From Herbiconiux gentiana (GTDB taxonomy: Bacteria > Actinomycetota > Actinomycetes > Actinomycetales > Microbacteriaceae), in contig NZ_JANTEZ010000002.1 in NCBI RefSeq assembly GCF_024978135.1, positions 310,001-374,000 on the forward strand: a stretch of DNA of 64,000 bases, given 5' to 3'. The notes beneath the pieces were generated by a model. It had not been told where the DNA came from. It saw only the letters and a list, made by a program, of their open reading frames with translations, and did no database searches. The position numbers and the translations under genes were made by a program. Of the stretch, positions 35,676 to 44,139 are shown one piece after another (within the stretch, counting starts at the first letter, position 1; each line of letters starts with the position of its first letter).

Positions 35676-35698
35676 CCGAACTCAGGAAGCCTTGGAGG
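35676..35698. repeat. Direct repeat, right copy (3' end of ku)
   Basis: The genuine 3' end of ku with its stop codon, matching 35078-35100 except at one base. The pair brackets the hypothetical gene almost exactly. Confidence 0.88.
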
Positions 35699-36587
35699 CC
35701 TTCTTCGCGGCGGGCTTCTTCTTCGCGGGGGCCTTGGCAGTGGCTTTCTTCGCGGGCGCGTCCTCGGAGTCGTCGGAAGCATCCGCCTTCGGCCCCGCCG
35801 CACCGCGGCTCTTGTCGACCGACCGCCTCAGCGCCTCCATCAGATCCAGCACCTCGCCGCCATCCCCGTCGTCGGGCGAGCGCCCGAACGTCTCGTCGGT
35901 GTCGACCGAGTCGCCCTGCGCCAGCTTCGCGTCGATCAGCGTGCGCAGCTGCTCCTGGTAGTCGTCGGTGAACTTCTCGGGCTCGAAGTCGCCCGCGAAC
36001 TGGTCCACCAGCGACATCGCCATGTCGAGCTCCTGCGACGACACCCGCGTCGGCTCGTCAAGCGCCGGGAACGCGGCCTCGCGCACCTCGTCGCCCCAGA
36101 GCAGCGTCTGCAGCACCAGCACGTCGCCGCGCACCCGCAGCGCCGCCAGCCGCGTCTTCTGCCGCAGCGCGAAGTGCACCACGGCCGTGCGGTCGGTGGT
36201 CTCGAGCGTCTTGCGCAGCAGCGCGTAGGCCTTCGGAGACTTCGAGTCGGGCTCGAGGTAGTAGCTCTTGTCGAACATGATCGGGTCGATCTGTTCGCTC
36301 GGCACGAACTCCACGACCTCGATCTCGCGGCTCTTCTCCTCGGGCAGCGACGCCAAGTCGTCCTTGGTCAGGATGACCGTGCGCTCCCCGTCGTCGTAGG
36401 CCCGCGCGATGTTCTGGTACTCGATGATCTCGCCGTCGATCTCGCACCGCCGCTGGTACCGGATGCGCCCGCCGTCGGCGTCGTGCACCTGGTGCAGCGC
36501 GATGTCATGGTCCTCGGTCGCGCTGTAGACCTTCACCGGCACGTTGACGAGGCCGAACGTGATGGCGCCCTTCCAGATCGATCTCAT
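35682..36587 (-). CDS. ku: Ku protein, non-homologous end joining
   Basis: Homodimeric ring protein that binds DNA double-strand ends and recruits LigD. 301 residues; the beta-barrel core spans about 1-260 (MRSIWKGAITFGLVNVPVK at the start), and the C-terminus is a flexible Lys/Ala-rich tail (PAKKKPAAKK) like those that help Ku bind or thread DNA in other Actinobacteria. It is divergent from ligD, with 45 bases between the starts. TCTAAT on its strand ends five bases before the ATG, suggesting a leaderless message. Its last codons are duplicated 600 bases downstream. Confidence 0.95.
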   Translation of the reverse strand: MRSIWKGAITFGLVNVPVKVYSATEDHDIALHQVHDADGGRIRYQRRCEIDGEIIEYQNIARAYDDGERTVILTKDDLASLPEEKSREIEVVEFVPSEQIDPIMFDKSYYLEPDSKSPKAYALLRKTLETTDRTAVVHFALRQKTRLAALRVRGDVLVLQTLLWGDEVREAAFPALDEPTRVSSQELDMAMSLVDQFAGDFEPEKFTDDYQEQLRTLIDAKLAQGDSVDTDETFGRSPDDGDGGEVLDLMEALRRSVDKSRGAAGPKADASDDSEDAPAKKATAKAPAKKKPAAKKASKAS

Positions 36588-36632
36588 ACCTGATTAGACC
36601 GCGGATCGGGGCTTTCCGGCTAGGGGCGCGCA

Positions 36633-39179
36633 ATGCAGGATGAAGGCATGGCGACCTCGAGCGCGAACGAGCAGACCGTGACGGTGGGCGGCCACCGCCT
36701 GCGCATCTCCAATCTCGACAAGGTGCTCTACCCCGAGACGGGCACCACGAAGGCGGATGTCCTGCGGTACTACGCCGAGATCGCGACCGTGCTCGTCCCC
36801 CACGCCCGCAACCGGCCGGCCACGCGCAAGCGCTGGGTGCACGGGGTGGGCAGTGACGAGCATCCGGGTCAGGTGTTCTTTCAGAAGAACCTCGACGAGG
36901 GCACCCCCGACTGGGTGCGGCGGGTCGAGGTGCAGCACTCCGACCACGTGAACGTCTACCCGCTCGTCAACAACGCCGCCACGCTCGCGTGGCTGGCGCA
37001 GATCGCGGCGCTCGAGATCCACGTGCCGCAGTGGCGGGTGGATGCGCACGGCCGCCGCAAGAACCCCGACCGTTTCGTGATCGACCTCGACCCGGGTGAG
37101 GGCGCGGGTCTGCCCGAGTGCGTCGAGGTCGCGAAGCTGGCGCGCGCGATCCTCACCGGCATGGGACTCGACCCGGTTCCGGTGACGAGCGGCAGCAAGG
37201 GCATCCACCTCTACGCGGCGCTCGACGGCTCGCAGACCTCCGACCAGGTGTCGGCCGTGGCGCACGAGCTGGCGCGCGCACTGGAGGCCGATCATCCGGA
37301 GCTCGTCGTCAGCGACATGAAGAAGTCGCTGCGCACGGGCAAGGTGCTGGTCGACTGGAGCCAGAACAACGGCAACAAGACGACCATCTGCCCGTACTCG
37401 CTGCGCGGGCGGTCGCGGCCGACGGTCGCGGTGCCGCGCACCTGGCGCGAACTGGCGTCGAAGAACCTGCGCCAGCTCGAACTCGACGAGGTGCTGAAGC
37501 GGATGCGCACCCGGGACGATCCCCTGGCCGAAAGCGCTGAGGCACCCGGCGCCGTCGAAGCGCCCGCGGGCGAATGGCACTCGAACAGATCCGCCGATGA
37601 CCAGCCTGATGCGCATCCCACCGCCTCGTCGGCCACCGACCGCCTCACCACCTACCGGGCCAAACGCGACGGCACCAAGACCCCCGAGCCGGTGCCGGCG
37701 GACACCCCCGCGTCGACCGACGGCCGCAGCTTCGTCATCCAGGAGCACCACGCCCGCCGGCTGCACTGGGACTTCCGGCTGGAGCACGACGGAGTGCTCG
37801 TCTCCTGGGCGCTGCCGAAGGGCGTACCCGACGACCCTGGCCAGAACCACCTCGCCGTGCAGACCGAGGACCACCCGCTCGAGTACGGCACCTTCGAGGG
37901 CAGTATTCCCGCCAGGGAATACGGTGCGGGCACGGTGACGATCTGGGACTTCGGGAAGTACGAGCTCGAGAAGTGGCGCGACGGCAAGGAGATCATCGTC
38001 TCGCTGCACGGGCAGCCGTCGGGCGGGCTGGGCGAACCGCGCAAGGTGGTGCTCATCCACACCGGGGGTGAGCGGGGGAAGGACAACTGGTTGATCCATC
38101 GCATGCGCGCTGGAGCTGAAAGCGACGATCCGGCGGATCGTCGCCGCGACGCCAGCGCCGAGCGGCCAGCCGCTCGGGCTCGCCAGAACGCCTCGTCGCC
38201 TGAACGACCAGGCCGGGAGATCAAGCCGATGCTCGCCACCCTGGCGGCCCCGGCCGACGTCGAATCCGACGAAGATGCCTACGCGTTCGAGATGAAGTGG
38301 GACGGCATCCGCGCCATCGCTCGCGTCGACCGCGGCGCCGTCACCCTGCACACCCGGAACGGCAACGACGTGACCCCGGCCTACCCCGAGATCACCGAGG
38401 CGCTGGCGCAGCTCTACCCCGACCGCTCGCTCGTGCTCGACGGCGAGGTCGTCGCCCTCGACAAGGCGGGCCGGCCGAGCTTCGGTCGCCTGCAGCAGCG
38501 CATGGGCCTGTCGAAGCCGCGCGACGTCACCGCGGCGCGCGCGCAGGTCGCGGTCGACCTGATGGCCTTCGACCTGCTCGAGCTCGACGGCACCTCGCTC
38601 GTGAAAGAGGGCTACGACGAACGGCGACGGATGCTCGCCGACACCCTGCCCGCCGACGAGGGCCCCCTGCACCTCCCGCCCGCGGTCGACGGCGATCTCC
38701 AGCATGCGCTCGACGCGAGCCGCACTCTCGGCCTCGAGGGCGTGATGGCGAAGCGCCGCGACAGCACCTACTCGACGACCCGCTCGCGCGCCTGGTTGAA
38801 GCTCAAGCACCACCTCGCGCAGGAGGTCGTGATCGGCGGCTGGCGCCCCGGGCAGGGTCGCCGGGCCGCCCAGATCGGCTCGCTGCTCGTCGGTGTGCCC
38901 GACGCCGACGGGGTGCTGCAGTACGTCGGCCGGGTCGGCACGGGCTTCTCCGACCGCGACCTGACGGCGATCGCGTCGCGCCTGTCGCCGCTCACCCGTA
39001 AGACCTCCCCCTTCGCCGACGTGCCCGCAGCGGATGCCCGCGACGCCGTCTGGGTCACGCCCTCCCTCGTCGGCGAGGTCTCCTTCGCCGAGTGGACCTC
39101 CACGGGCCGGCTCCGCCAGCCCTCCTGGCGCGGCTTCCGCTCCGACAAGTCCCCCGCCGAGGTGGCGCGGGAGGGGTGA
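36633..39179 (+). CDS. ligD: Multifunctional ATP-dependent DNA ligase LigD (POL-PE-LIG)
   Basis: End-processing and sealing enzyme of bacterial NHEJ, 848 residues with all three domains in the mycobacterial order. The polymerase/primase domain (about 15-290) has the metal pair DLDPGEG (Asp151, Asp153) and SGSKGIHLYA. The 3'-phosphoesterase domain (about 365-490) shows EHHARRLHWDFRLEHDG. The ligase domain (about 530-848) has adenylated Lys555 in EMKWDG and the OB-fold part near VVIGGWRPGQGRR. Linkers at about 295-360 and 492-530 are low-complexity. ATG 36633 has TAGGGG six bases upstream; ATG 36648 preceded by GAAGG is an alternative. Partner of the divergent ku gene. Confidence 0.95.
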   Translation: MQDEGMATSSANEQTVTVGGHRLRISNLDKVLYPETGTTKADVLRYYAEIATVLVPHARNRPATRKRWVHGVGSDEHPGQVFFQKNLDEGTPDWVRRVEVQHSDHVNVYPLVNNAATLAWLAQIAALEIHVPQWRVDAHGRRKNPDRFVIDLDPGEGAGLPECVEVAKLARAILTGMGLDPVPVTSGSKGIHLYAALDGSQTSDQVSAVAHELARALEADHPELVVSDMKKSLRTGKVLVDWSQNNGNKTTICPYSLRGRSRPTVAVPRTWRELASKNLRQLELDEVLKRMRTRDDPLAESAEAPGAVEAPAGEWHSNRSADDQPDAHPTASSATDRLTTYRAKRDGTKTPEPVPADTPASTDGRSFVIQEHHARRLHWDFRLEHDGVLVSWALPKGVPDDPGQNHLAVQTEDHPLEYGTFEGSIPAREYGAGTVTIWDFGKYELEKWRDGKEIIVSLHGQPSGGLGEPRKVVLIHTGGERGKDNWLIHRMRAGAESDDPADRRRDASAERPAARARQNASSPERPGREIKPMLATLAAPADVESDEDAYAFEMKWDGIRAIARVDRGAVTLHTRNGNDVTPAYPEITEALAQLYPDRSLVLDGEVVALDKAGRPSFGRLQQRMGLSKPRDVTAARAQVAVDLMAFDLLELDGTSLVKEGYDERRRMLADTLPADEGPLHLPPAVDGDLQHALDASRTLGLEGVMAKRRDSTYSTTRSRAWLKLKHHLAQEVVIGGWRPGQGRRAAQIGSLLVGVPDADGVLQYVGRVGTGFSDRDLTAIASRLSPLTRKTSPFADVPAADARDAVWVTPSLVGEVSFAEWTSTGRLRQPSWRGFRSDKSPAEVAREG

Positions 39180-39267
39180 GTGCACGTTCGTGCGGATTCC
39201 TGGTCACGACCGGGGCGGAGTGGTAGCTTCACGACAGATTCAAGGCCAGACAATCGAGGAGGATCTC

Positions 39268-39414
39268 ATGACCGACAAGCACCACGAGCACCACGACCAC
39301 GAGGCGCGCGGCGAGCGCGACGGCGAGTACACCGACACCGAGAAGGAGAACGTCAACGTTCCCGAGCCGGAGTCGGGCGAGTACACCGACAGCGTCATCC
39401 CCGGCGACGAGTAG
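39268..39414 (+). CDS. Small acidic, His-rich protein of unknown function
   Basis: 48 residues, starting MTDKHHEHHDHEARGERDG, with GEYTD occurring twice and a net strongly negative charge. The start is supported by an excellent GAGGAGG site eight bases ahead of the ATG. A palindromic hairpin follows the stop. Homologues in related Microbacteriaceae seem likely from memory but I cannot verify this. The His cluster could bind metal. It follows ligD but has its own ribosome site. Confidence 0.7.
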   Translation: MTDKHHEHHDHEARGERDGEYTDTEKENVNVPEPESGEYTDSVIPGDE

Positions 39415-39444
39415 ATAACACGCCCCACCGAAAAGACGTTTAAC

Positions 39445-39469
39445 GAGGGGCGGGAATATCCCGCCCCTC
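39445..39469 (+). terminator. Hairpin after the small acidic gene
   Basis: Perfect 10-bp stem, GAGGGGCGGG and its complement, with loop AATAT. No T-tract follows. It lies just before the promoter of the APC permease, so it would insulate that gene. Confidence 0.75.
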
Positions 39470-39476
39470 ACTCGAC

Positions 39477-39504
39477 TTGACAGTGGGTTGCCCGCGAGTA
39501 GTGT
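39477..39504 (+). promoter_or_regulatory. Promoter of the APC permease
   Basis: TTGACA (39477-39482), 16-base spacer, TAGTGT (39499-39504). Transcription would begin at about 39511, essentially at GTG 39513, so there is no room for a leader. Confidence 0.8.
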
Positions 39505-39512
39505 TCTCACTC

Positions 39513-41546
39513 GTGGTCAACGAAACCCGCTCGGCGAAACGCTGGTTGATCGGCGATCCACTGCCGAGCGACAAGCTCGAAGGCCAGCTCCTCCCTAAGC
39601 GCCTCGCGCTCCCCATCTTCGCCAGCGACCCGCTCTCCTCCGTGGCCTACGCGCCGCAGGAGCTGCTGATGATCCTGCTGATCGGCGGCCTGGCGTTCCT
39701 CACGCTCGCCCCCTGGGTCGCGGCGGCGGTCATCCTGCTGCTCGTGGTCGTGGTGGCCTCCTACCGGCAGCTGGTCAAGGCCTACCCGAGCGGTGGCGGC
39801 GACTACGAGGTCGCGCACAAGAACCTCGGCGAGAAGGCCGGCCTCGTGGTCGCCTCGGCCCTGCTCGTCGACTACGTGCTCACCGTGGCCGTCTCGGTCG
39901 CCTCGGGCGTCGACAACATCATCAGCGCCATCCCGCAGCTGAACCCGTTCCGGGTCGAGCTCGCGGTCGGCTTCGTCATCCTGCTGATGGCGGTGAACCT
40001 CCGCGGTGTGCGCGAGTCGAGCAAGGCCTTCGCCATCCCGACCTACATCTTCGTGGGCAGCGTCGCCCTGATGATCGTCACCGGCCTCGTGCGCACCGCC
40101 CTCGGCGACGCCCCCGTGGCCGAGTCGGCCGGCTTCGACGTCAAGGCCGAGCAGCTCACCCAGGCCGCGATGGTGCTGCTGCTCCTCCGCGCCTTCTCGA
40201 GCGGATGCTCGGCCCTCACCGGTGTCGAGGCCATCTCCAACGGCGTGCCCGCGTTCCGCACCCCCAAGATCAAGAACGCCCAGCGCACGCTGGTGCTGAT
40301 GGGCTCCATCGCCATCTGCCTGTTCGCCGGACTCACCGCGATGGCGCTGATCTCGAACGTGCACTACGCCGAGAACGCCTGCCACCTGATCGGCTTCGCC
40401 GACTGCGCCACCACTCCCCAGCGCAGCCTCATGGCCCAGGTCGCGGCGGCCACCTTCGGCAACAACTCGATCCTGTTCTTCGTCATCCAGGCCGCCACCG
40501 CCGCCGTGCTGCTGCTGGCGGCCAACACCGCCTTCAACGGCTTCCCGCTGCTCGGCTCGGTGCTGGCGAAGGACGCGTACGCCCCCAAGGCCATGCTCAC
40601 CCGCGGCGACCGCCTCGTCTTCTCCAACGGCATGATCCTGCTGGCCCTGGCGGCGACCGCCATCCTCGTGGTCTACCAGGCCAGCCTCACGCAGCTCATC
40701 CAGCTCTACATCATCGGCGTCTTCGTCTCGTTCACCCTGGGCCAGACCGGCATGGTGAAGCACTGGCTGACGATGCTGAAGAACGGATGCGCGGACCGCG
40801 GTGCCGTCTACCGCTCCCTCGCGATCAACGCCGTCGGCGCCGTCTTCACCGCCGTGGTGCTGATCGTCGTCACGATCACGAAGTTCACCCACGGCGCCTG
40901 GCTGGTGTTCGCGATCATGCCGGTGCTGTTCATCCTGATGATGGGCGTGAACCGTTACTACCGCGACGTTAACAAGGAGGTGGAGGTCGACCCCACCACC
41001 ACCTTCGGCTCCTCGGGCGACCACGCGATCGTGCTGGTCGGCCGTATGCAGAAGCCCGTTCTCAAGGCCCTCGACTACGCGATCGCCGCCCGCCACGACT
41101 CGATCGAGGCGGTGCACCTCTCGATCGACGAGGAGCAGACCTCGCAGCTCGAGCAGGACTGGCAGAACATGAACATCGAGGTGCCGCTCAACATCATCGA
41201 GTCGCCCTACCGCGACGTGGCGGTGCCGCTGGCGAAGTACATCATGAAGCACCGGGCCGAGCACGGCTCCGAGGTCGTCACGGTGTACACACCCATCTAC
41301 ATCGTGGGCCACTGGTGGGAGTCGATGCTGCACAACCACAAGGCCCGCCGCATCCGCAAGAAGCTGATGCTCGTGCACGGCGTGACCATCGCCCTCGTGC
41401 CATGGCTGCTCGACTCCTCCGAGCTGCTCTACGGCCGCCGTTCGCGCCCGCTGCCGGGCCAGGAGCGACGCGGGGAGCCCGTGCGTCCGGTGCCCAGGCG
41501 ACCCCACTCGGGCGAGCCCGCGGCGCACAAGCGGATGCGCGGCTGA
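39513..41546 (+). CDS. APC superfamily permease, KimA-like
   Basis: 677 residues: about twelve membrane helices (about 30-480), then a long cytoplasmic domain containing HAIVLVGRMQKPVLKALDYA, a universal-stress-like fold. The N-terminal LALPIFASDPLSSVAYAPQE is typical of the APC group that includes KimA (YdaO), a K+/H+ symporter in Bacillus. K+ uptake is therefore plausible but amino acid transport cannot be excluded. GTG 39513 is chosen because the promoter places the transcript start at or next to it. The C-terminus is basic and Pro/Arg-rich. The orphan kdpDE pair elsewhere in the window adds to a K+ theme. Confidence 0.82.
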   Translation: MVNETRSAKRWLIGDPLPSDKLEGQLLPKRLALPIFASDPLSSVAYAPQELLMILLIGGLAFLTLAPWVAAAVILLLVVVVASYRQLVKAYPSGGGDYEVAHKNLGEKAGLVVASALLVDYVLTVAVSVASGVDNIISAIPQLNPFRVELAVGFVILLMAVNLRGVRESSKAFAIPTYIFVGSVALMIVTGLVRTALGDAPVAESAGFDVKAEQLTQAAMVLLLLRAFSSGCSALTGVEAISNGVPAFRTPKIKNAQRTLVLMGSIAICLFAGLTAMALISNVHYAENACHLIGFADCATTPQRSLMAQVAAATFGNNSILFFVIQAATAAVLLLAANTAFNGFPLLGSVLAKDAYAPKAMLTRGDRLVFSNGMILLALAATAILVVYQASLTQLIQLYIIGVFVSFTLGQTGMVKHWLTMLKNGCADRGAVYRSLAINAVGAVFTAVVLIVVTITKFTHGAWLVFAIMPVLFILMMGVNRYYRDVNKEVEVDPTTTFGSSGDHAIVLVGRMQKPVLKALDYAIAARHDSIEAVHLSIDEEQTSQLEQDWQNMNIEVPLNIIESPYRDVAVPLAKYIMKHRAEHGSEVVTVYTPIYIVGHWWESMLHNHKARRIRKKLMLVHGVTIALVPWLLDSSELLYGRRSRPLPGQERRGEPVRPVPRRPHSGEPAAHKRMRG

Positions 41547-41679
41547 GCTTCGGCTGGACGCCACCCGTCGCCCGCCCGGATGCGGGATGGCCGCGTGCTA
41601 AACTCGCATTCGATTTCGTAGTTTATTCGTCTCATCCCGGGCGGCAGAGCCCCCGGCCCGAATCGTGAGGGGGTCTCGC

Positions 41680-41892
41680 ATGGGGCGTGGCCGTCAGAAA
41701 GCCAAGCACACGAAGGTCGCTCGCGAGCTGAAGTACTTCAGCCCCGACACGAACTACTCGGCGCTGGAACGCGAGCTCACGGGCAAAGCCGGTGAGCCCG
41801 ACTACTCGAAGTGGATCGAGGAGGACGACGACTCCGACGACGCGTTCGAGCCGACGGCCTACGAGGCGACCGACGAGCAGAAGCTCGCGTAG
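41680..41892 (+). CDS. DUF3073 family protein
   Basis: 70 residues beginning MGRGRQKAKHTKVARELKYF, the conserved signature of DUF3073, with an acidic C-terminal half (WIEEDDDSDDAFEP). Widespread in Actinobacteria; function unknown. AGGGGG precedes the ATG, and a rho-independent-like hairpin follows. Confidence 0.92.
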   Translation: MGRGRQKAKHTKVARELKYFSPDTNYSALERELTGKAGEPDYSKWIEEDDDSDDAFEPTAYEATDEQKLA

Positions 41893-41928
41893 CGCCCTAG
41901 CCAGCTCTCGAAGCACCCAGGCATCGAG

Positions 41929-41954
41929 GAAAGTCCGACTCCGGTCGGGCTTTC
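41929..41954 (+). terminator. Terminator hairpin after the DUF3073 gene
   Basis: GAAAGTCCGAC (41929-41939) pairs with GTCGGGCTTTC (41944-41954), one G-U pair, four-base loop, followed by GTCGTTT. It lies between convergent genes. Confidence 0.85.
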
Positions 41955-41972
41955 GTCGTTTAAGGCGCTTGG

Positions 41973-42356
41973 CTAGGCCCGCGGGCCCTCGTCGCGAACC
42001 TGCACGAACTCCACGTCGTCGCCCGGCTCGGGCGCGTCGTGCTCCTCGTACTCGGCGGCGACCGTGCGCGCCCGCTTCGAGCTGGCCCGGTCGACCAGGA
42101 TGGCCGCGAGCGCACCCAGCGCCACGAACACCGCCGCGAGGAAGATGCCGGTGAAGCCGAACACCTGCAGCTGTGTGAACTGCTCCGTCTCGGGGAACGC
42201 GAAGGTGAGGATGAGCGCGACGATCACGCCGACCACGAGGCCGACGAGCATGAAGCGGTAGTAGCGCGGGGCGCGCCGCACCGTCACCGAGGACTCGGCG
42301 CTCGGGGCGCCGGTCGGCCGGGCGGATGCGGTGCTGTCGTCGGGCTGCTGACTCAC
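41973..42356 (-). CDS. Small membrane protein of unknown function
   Basis: 127 residues with two predicted helices (FMLVGLVVGVIVALILTFAF and a second at about 70-90), an N-terminal Ser/Thr/Pro-rich region and an acidic C-terminal tail. No family recognised with certainty; similar two-helix proteins sit beside purD in related genomes as far as I recall. GTG 42356 is favoured because GACAAT (42363-42368) ends six bases upstream; GGAGG overlaps that spacer and is too close to act as a normal ribosome site. Confidence 0.75.
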   Translation of the reverse strand: MSQQPDDSTASARPTGAPSAESSVTVRRAPRYYRFMLVGLVVGVIVALILTFAFPETEQFTQLQVFGFTGIFLAAVFVALGALAAILVDRASSKRARTVAAEYEEHDAPEPGDDVEFVQVRDEGPRA

Positions 42357-42411
42357 CCCTCCATTGTCCCCCACCCGGCTGGGCGCGGGGCGCGAAACGG
42401 CCGATCCGGGT

Positions 42412-42771
42412 TCAGCGCACCGGCACGTGCGCCGAGAGGTCGGCCCGCTGCCCCGAGGCGTGGATGCGCGCGGTCGCGAGACCGTCGGCCCACGCGAGCG
42501 CGCCGGTGGCGAGCTGCAGCCAGGTCCGCGCATCCATCTCGACCACGTTGGGCGGGGTGCCCCGGGTGTGGCCCGGCCCCTCGATGCACTGCACGGCCCC
42601 GAACGGCGGCACCCGCACCTCGACCGAGTTGCCCGGTGCCTCGTCGGCGAGGCGCTGCAGCAGGTAGCGGACAGCGGATGCCCGGGTGTCCCGGCTCGCG
42701 CCGTCGAAGTCGCCCGTGGCGGCGCTGACCGCCGCGGCCCCCAGCTCGTCGGAAATGCGTGCCTTGCCCAT
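42412..42771 (-). CDS. Sterol-carrier-type (SCP2-like) family protein
   Basis: 119 residues. VEVRVPPFGAVQCIEGPGHTRGTPPNVVEMDARTW (shown in part: PPFGAVQCIEG, PNVVEMDARTWLQLATG) matches the short actinobacterial 'sterol carrier family' protein commonly encoded next to purD. A lipid-binding role is assumed from the family name only. TAGCGT (42778-42783) ends six bases before the ATG. Divergent from purD. Confidence 0.8.
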   Translation of the reverse strand: MGKARISDELGAAAVSAATGDFDGASRDTRASAVRYLLQRLADEAPGNSVEVRVPPFGAVQCIEGPGHTRGTPPNVVEMDARTWLQLATGALAWADGLATARIHASGQRADLSAHVPVR

Positions 42772-42825
42772 GCCCCCACGCTAGCCCGACCCGCGGCCGT
42801 CGGCGGTGCTCGGTAGGCTGTGGGC

Positions 42826-44139
42826 GTGAAGATCCTGGTTCTCGGCTCCGGCGCGCGCGAGCACGCCATCATCACGGCGCTGCGGCGCGAGGGCGACGGG
42901 CCGGAGGGCACGGTGCACGACATCGTCGCGGCCCCGGGCAACGCGGGCATCGCCGCCGACGTGCCGGTGGTCGCGCTCGACGCGAACGATCCCCGCGCCG
43001 TCACCGCGTACGTTTTCGAGAACGACGTGCAGTTCGTCGTGATCGGGCCCGAGGCGCCGCTGGTAGCCGGGGTGGCCGACGCACTGCGCACGCGGGGCAT
43101 CCCCGTCTTCGGGCCCGGCCGCGCCGCCGCCGCCCTCGAGGGCAGCAAGGCCTTCGCGAAGCGCGTGATGGACGAGGCGGGCGTGCCGACGGGCGGAGCC
43201 TCGACGGCGTCCACCCTCGCCGAGGCCGAGGCCGCCCTCGCCGCGTTCGGCGCCCCCTACGTCGTCAAGGCCGACGGTCTCGCCGCGGGCAAGGGCGTGC
43301 TCGTCACGAGCGACCTCGTGGCGGCCACCGCGCACGCCCGGCACTGGCTGCAGCACGGCGACGTGCTGATCGAGGAGTTCCTCGACGGCGAGGAGGTGTC
43401 CCTCTTCCTGCTCTCCGACGGCCACTCGGTCGCCCCGCTCTCGCCCGCGCAGGACTACAAGCGGCTCGCCGACGGCGACGAGGGCCCGAACACCGGCGGC
43501 ATGGGCGCCTACTCGCCGCTGCCCTGGCTCGCCGAGCGCTTCGGCAGCGAGACCGCGTTCGTCGACGAGGTGATCGAGACCATCGCCTTGCCGACGGTGC
43601 GCCGGCTGGCCGCCGAAGACACCCCGTTCATCGGCCTGCTCTACTGCGGCCTCATCCTCACGCCCGGGGGCATCCGCGTGATCGAGTTCAACGCGCGCTT
43701 CGGCGACCCCGAGACGCAGGTCGTGCTGCCCCGGCTCGAGACGCCGCTCAGCACCCTGCTGCTCGCCGCCGCGACCGGCACGCTCGAGGCGCAGCCGCGC
43801 CCCGTCTTCTCCGACGAGGTGGCGGTCACCGTCGTGCTCGCCAGCGAGAACTACCCCGGCTCGCCCGTCACCGGCCGCGCCATCACGGGGCTCGAGAACG
43901 CCACAGGCGCCGAGGGCGTGAGCGTGCTGCACGCGGCCACCGAGCTCGACGAGGTTCCGGATGCGCAGGGTCGGCCCGTGCTCCGGGCCACCGGCGGGCG
44001 GGTTCTGAACGTGGTGGCCTCCGGGCCCTCGTTCGCCGTGGCGCGTGATCGCGTGTACGGGGTGCTGGAGGGCATCCACCTCGAGGGCGCGCAGTACCGC
44101 CGCGACATCGCGGCCCGCGTCGCCGAGGAGGTGCGGTGA
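42826..44139 (+). CDS. purD: Phosphoribosylamine-glycine ligase (GAR synthetase)
   Basis: Second step of purine synthesis: joins phosphoribosylamine and glycine with ATP. 437 residues. It starts with KILVLGSGAREHAI and has the ATP-grasp core with KADGLAAGKGV, SPAQDYKRLADGDEGPNTGGMGAYSP (in part) and EFNARFGDPETQ. GTG 42826 is preferred over GTG 42820 because TAGGCT (42814-42819) then sits exactly six bases upstream and the protein begins at the conserved KILVLG. It is coupled to purC through TGATG. Confidence 0.96.
   Translation: MKILVLGSGAREHAIITALRREGDGPEGTVHDIVAAPGNAGIAADVPVVALDANDPRAVTAYVFENDVQFVVIGPEAPLVAGVADALRTRGIPVFGPGRAAAALEGSKAFAKRVMDEAGVPTGGASTASTLAEAEAALAAFGAPYVVKADGLAAGKGVLVTSDLVAATAHARHWLQHGDVLIEEFLDGEEVSLFLLSDGHSVAPLSPAQDYKRLADGDEGPNTGGMGAYSPLPWLAERFGSETAFVDEVIETIALPTVRRLAAEDTPFIGLLYCGLILTPGGIRVIEFNARFGDPETQVVLPRLETPLSTLLLAAATGTLEAQPRPVFSDEVAVTVVLASENYPGSPVTGRAITGLENATGAEGVSVLHAATELDEVPDAQGRPVLRATGGRVLNVVASGPSFAVARDRVYGVLEGIHLEGAQYRRDIAARVAEEVR

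Noticed and set aside
39415-39513. A possible c-di-AMP (ydaO-type) riboswitch before the KimA-like permease
   Set aside because: The promoter places the transcript start next to the GTG, so no leader exists; no matching conserved RNA text is seen.
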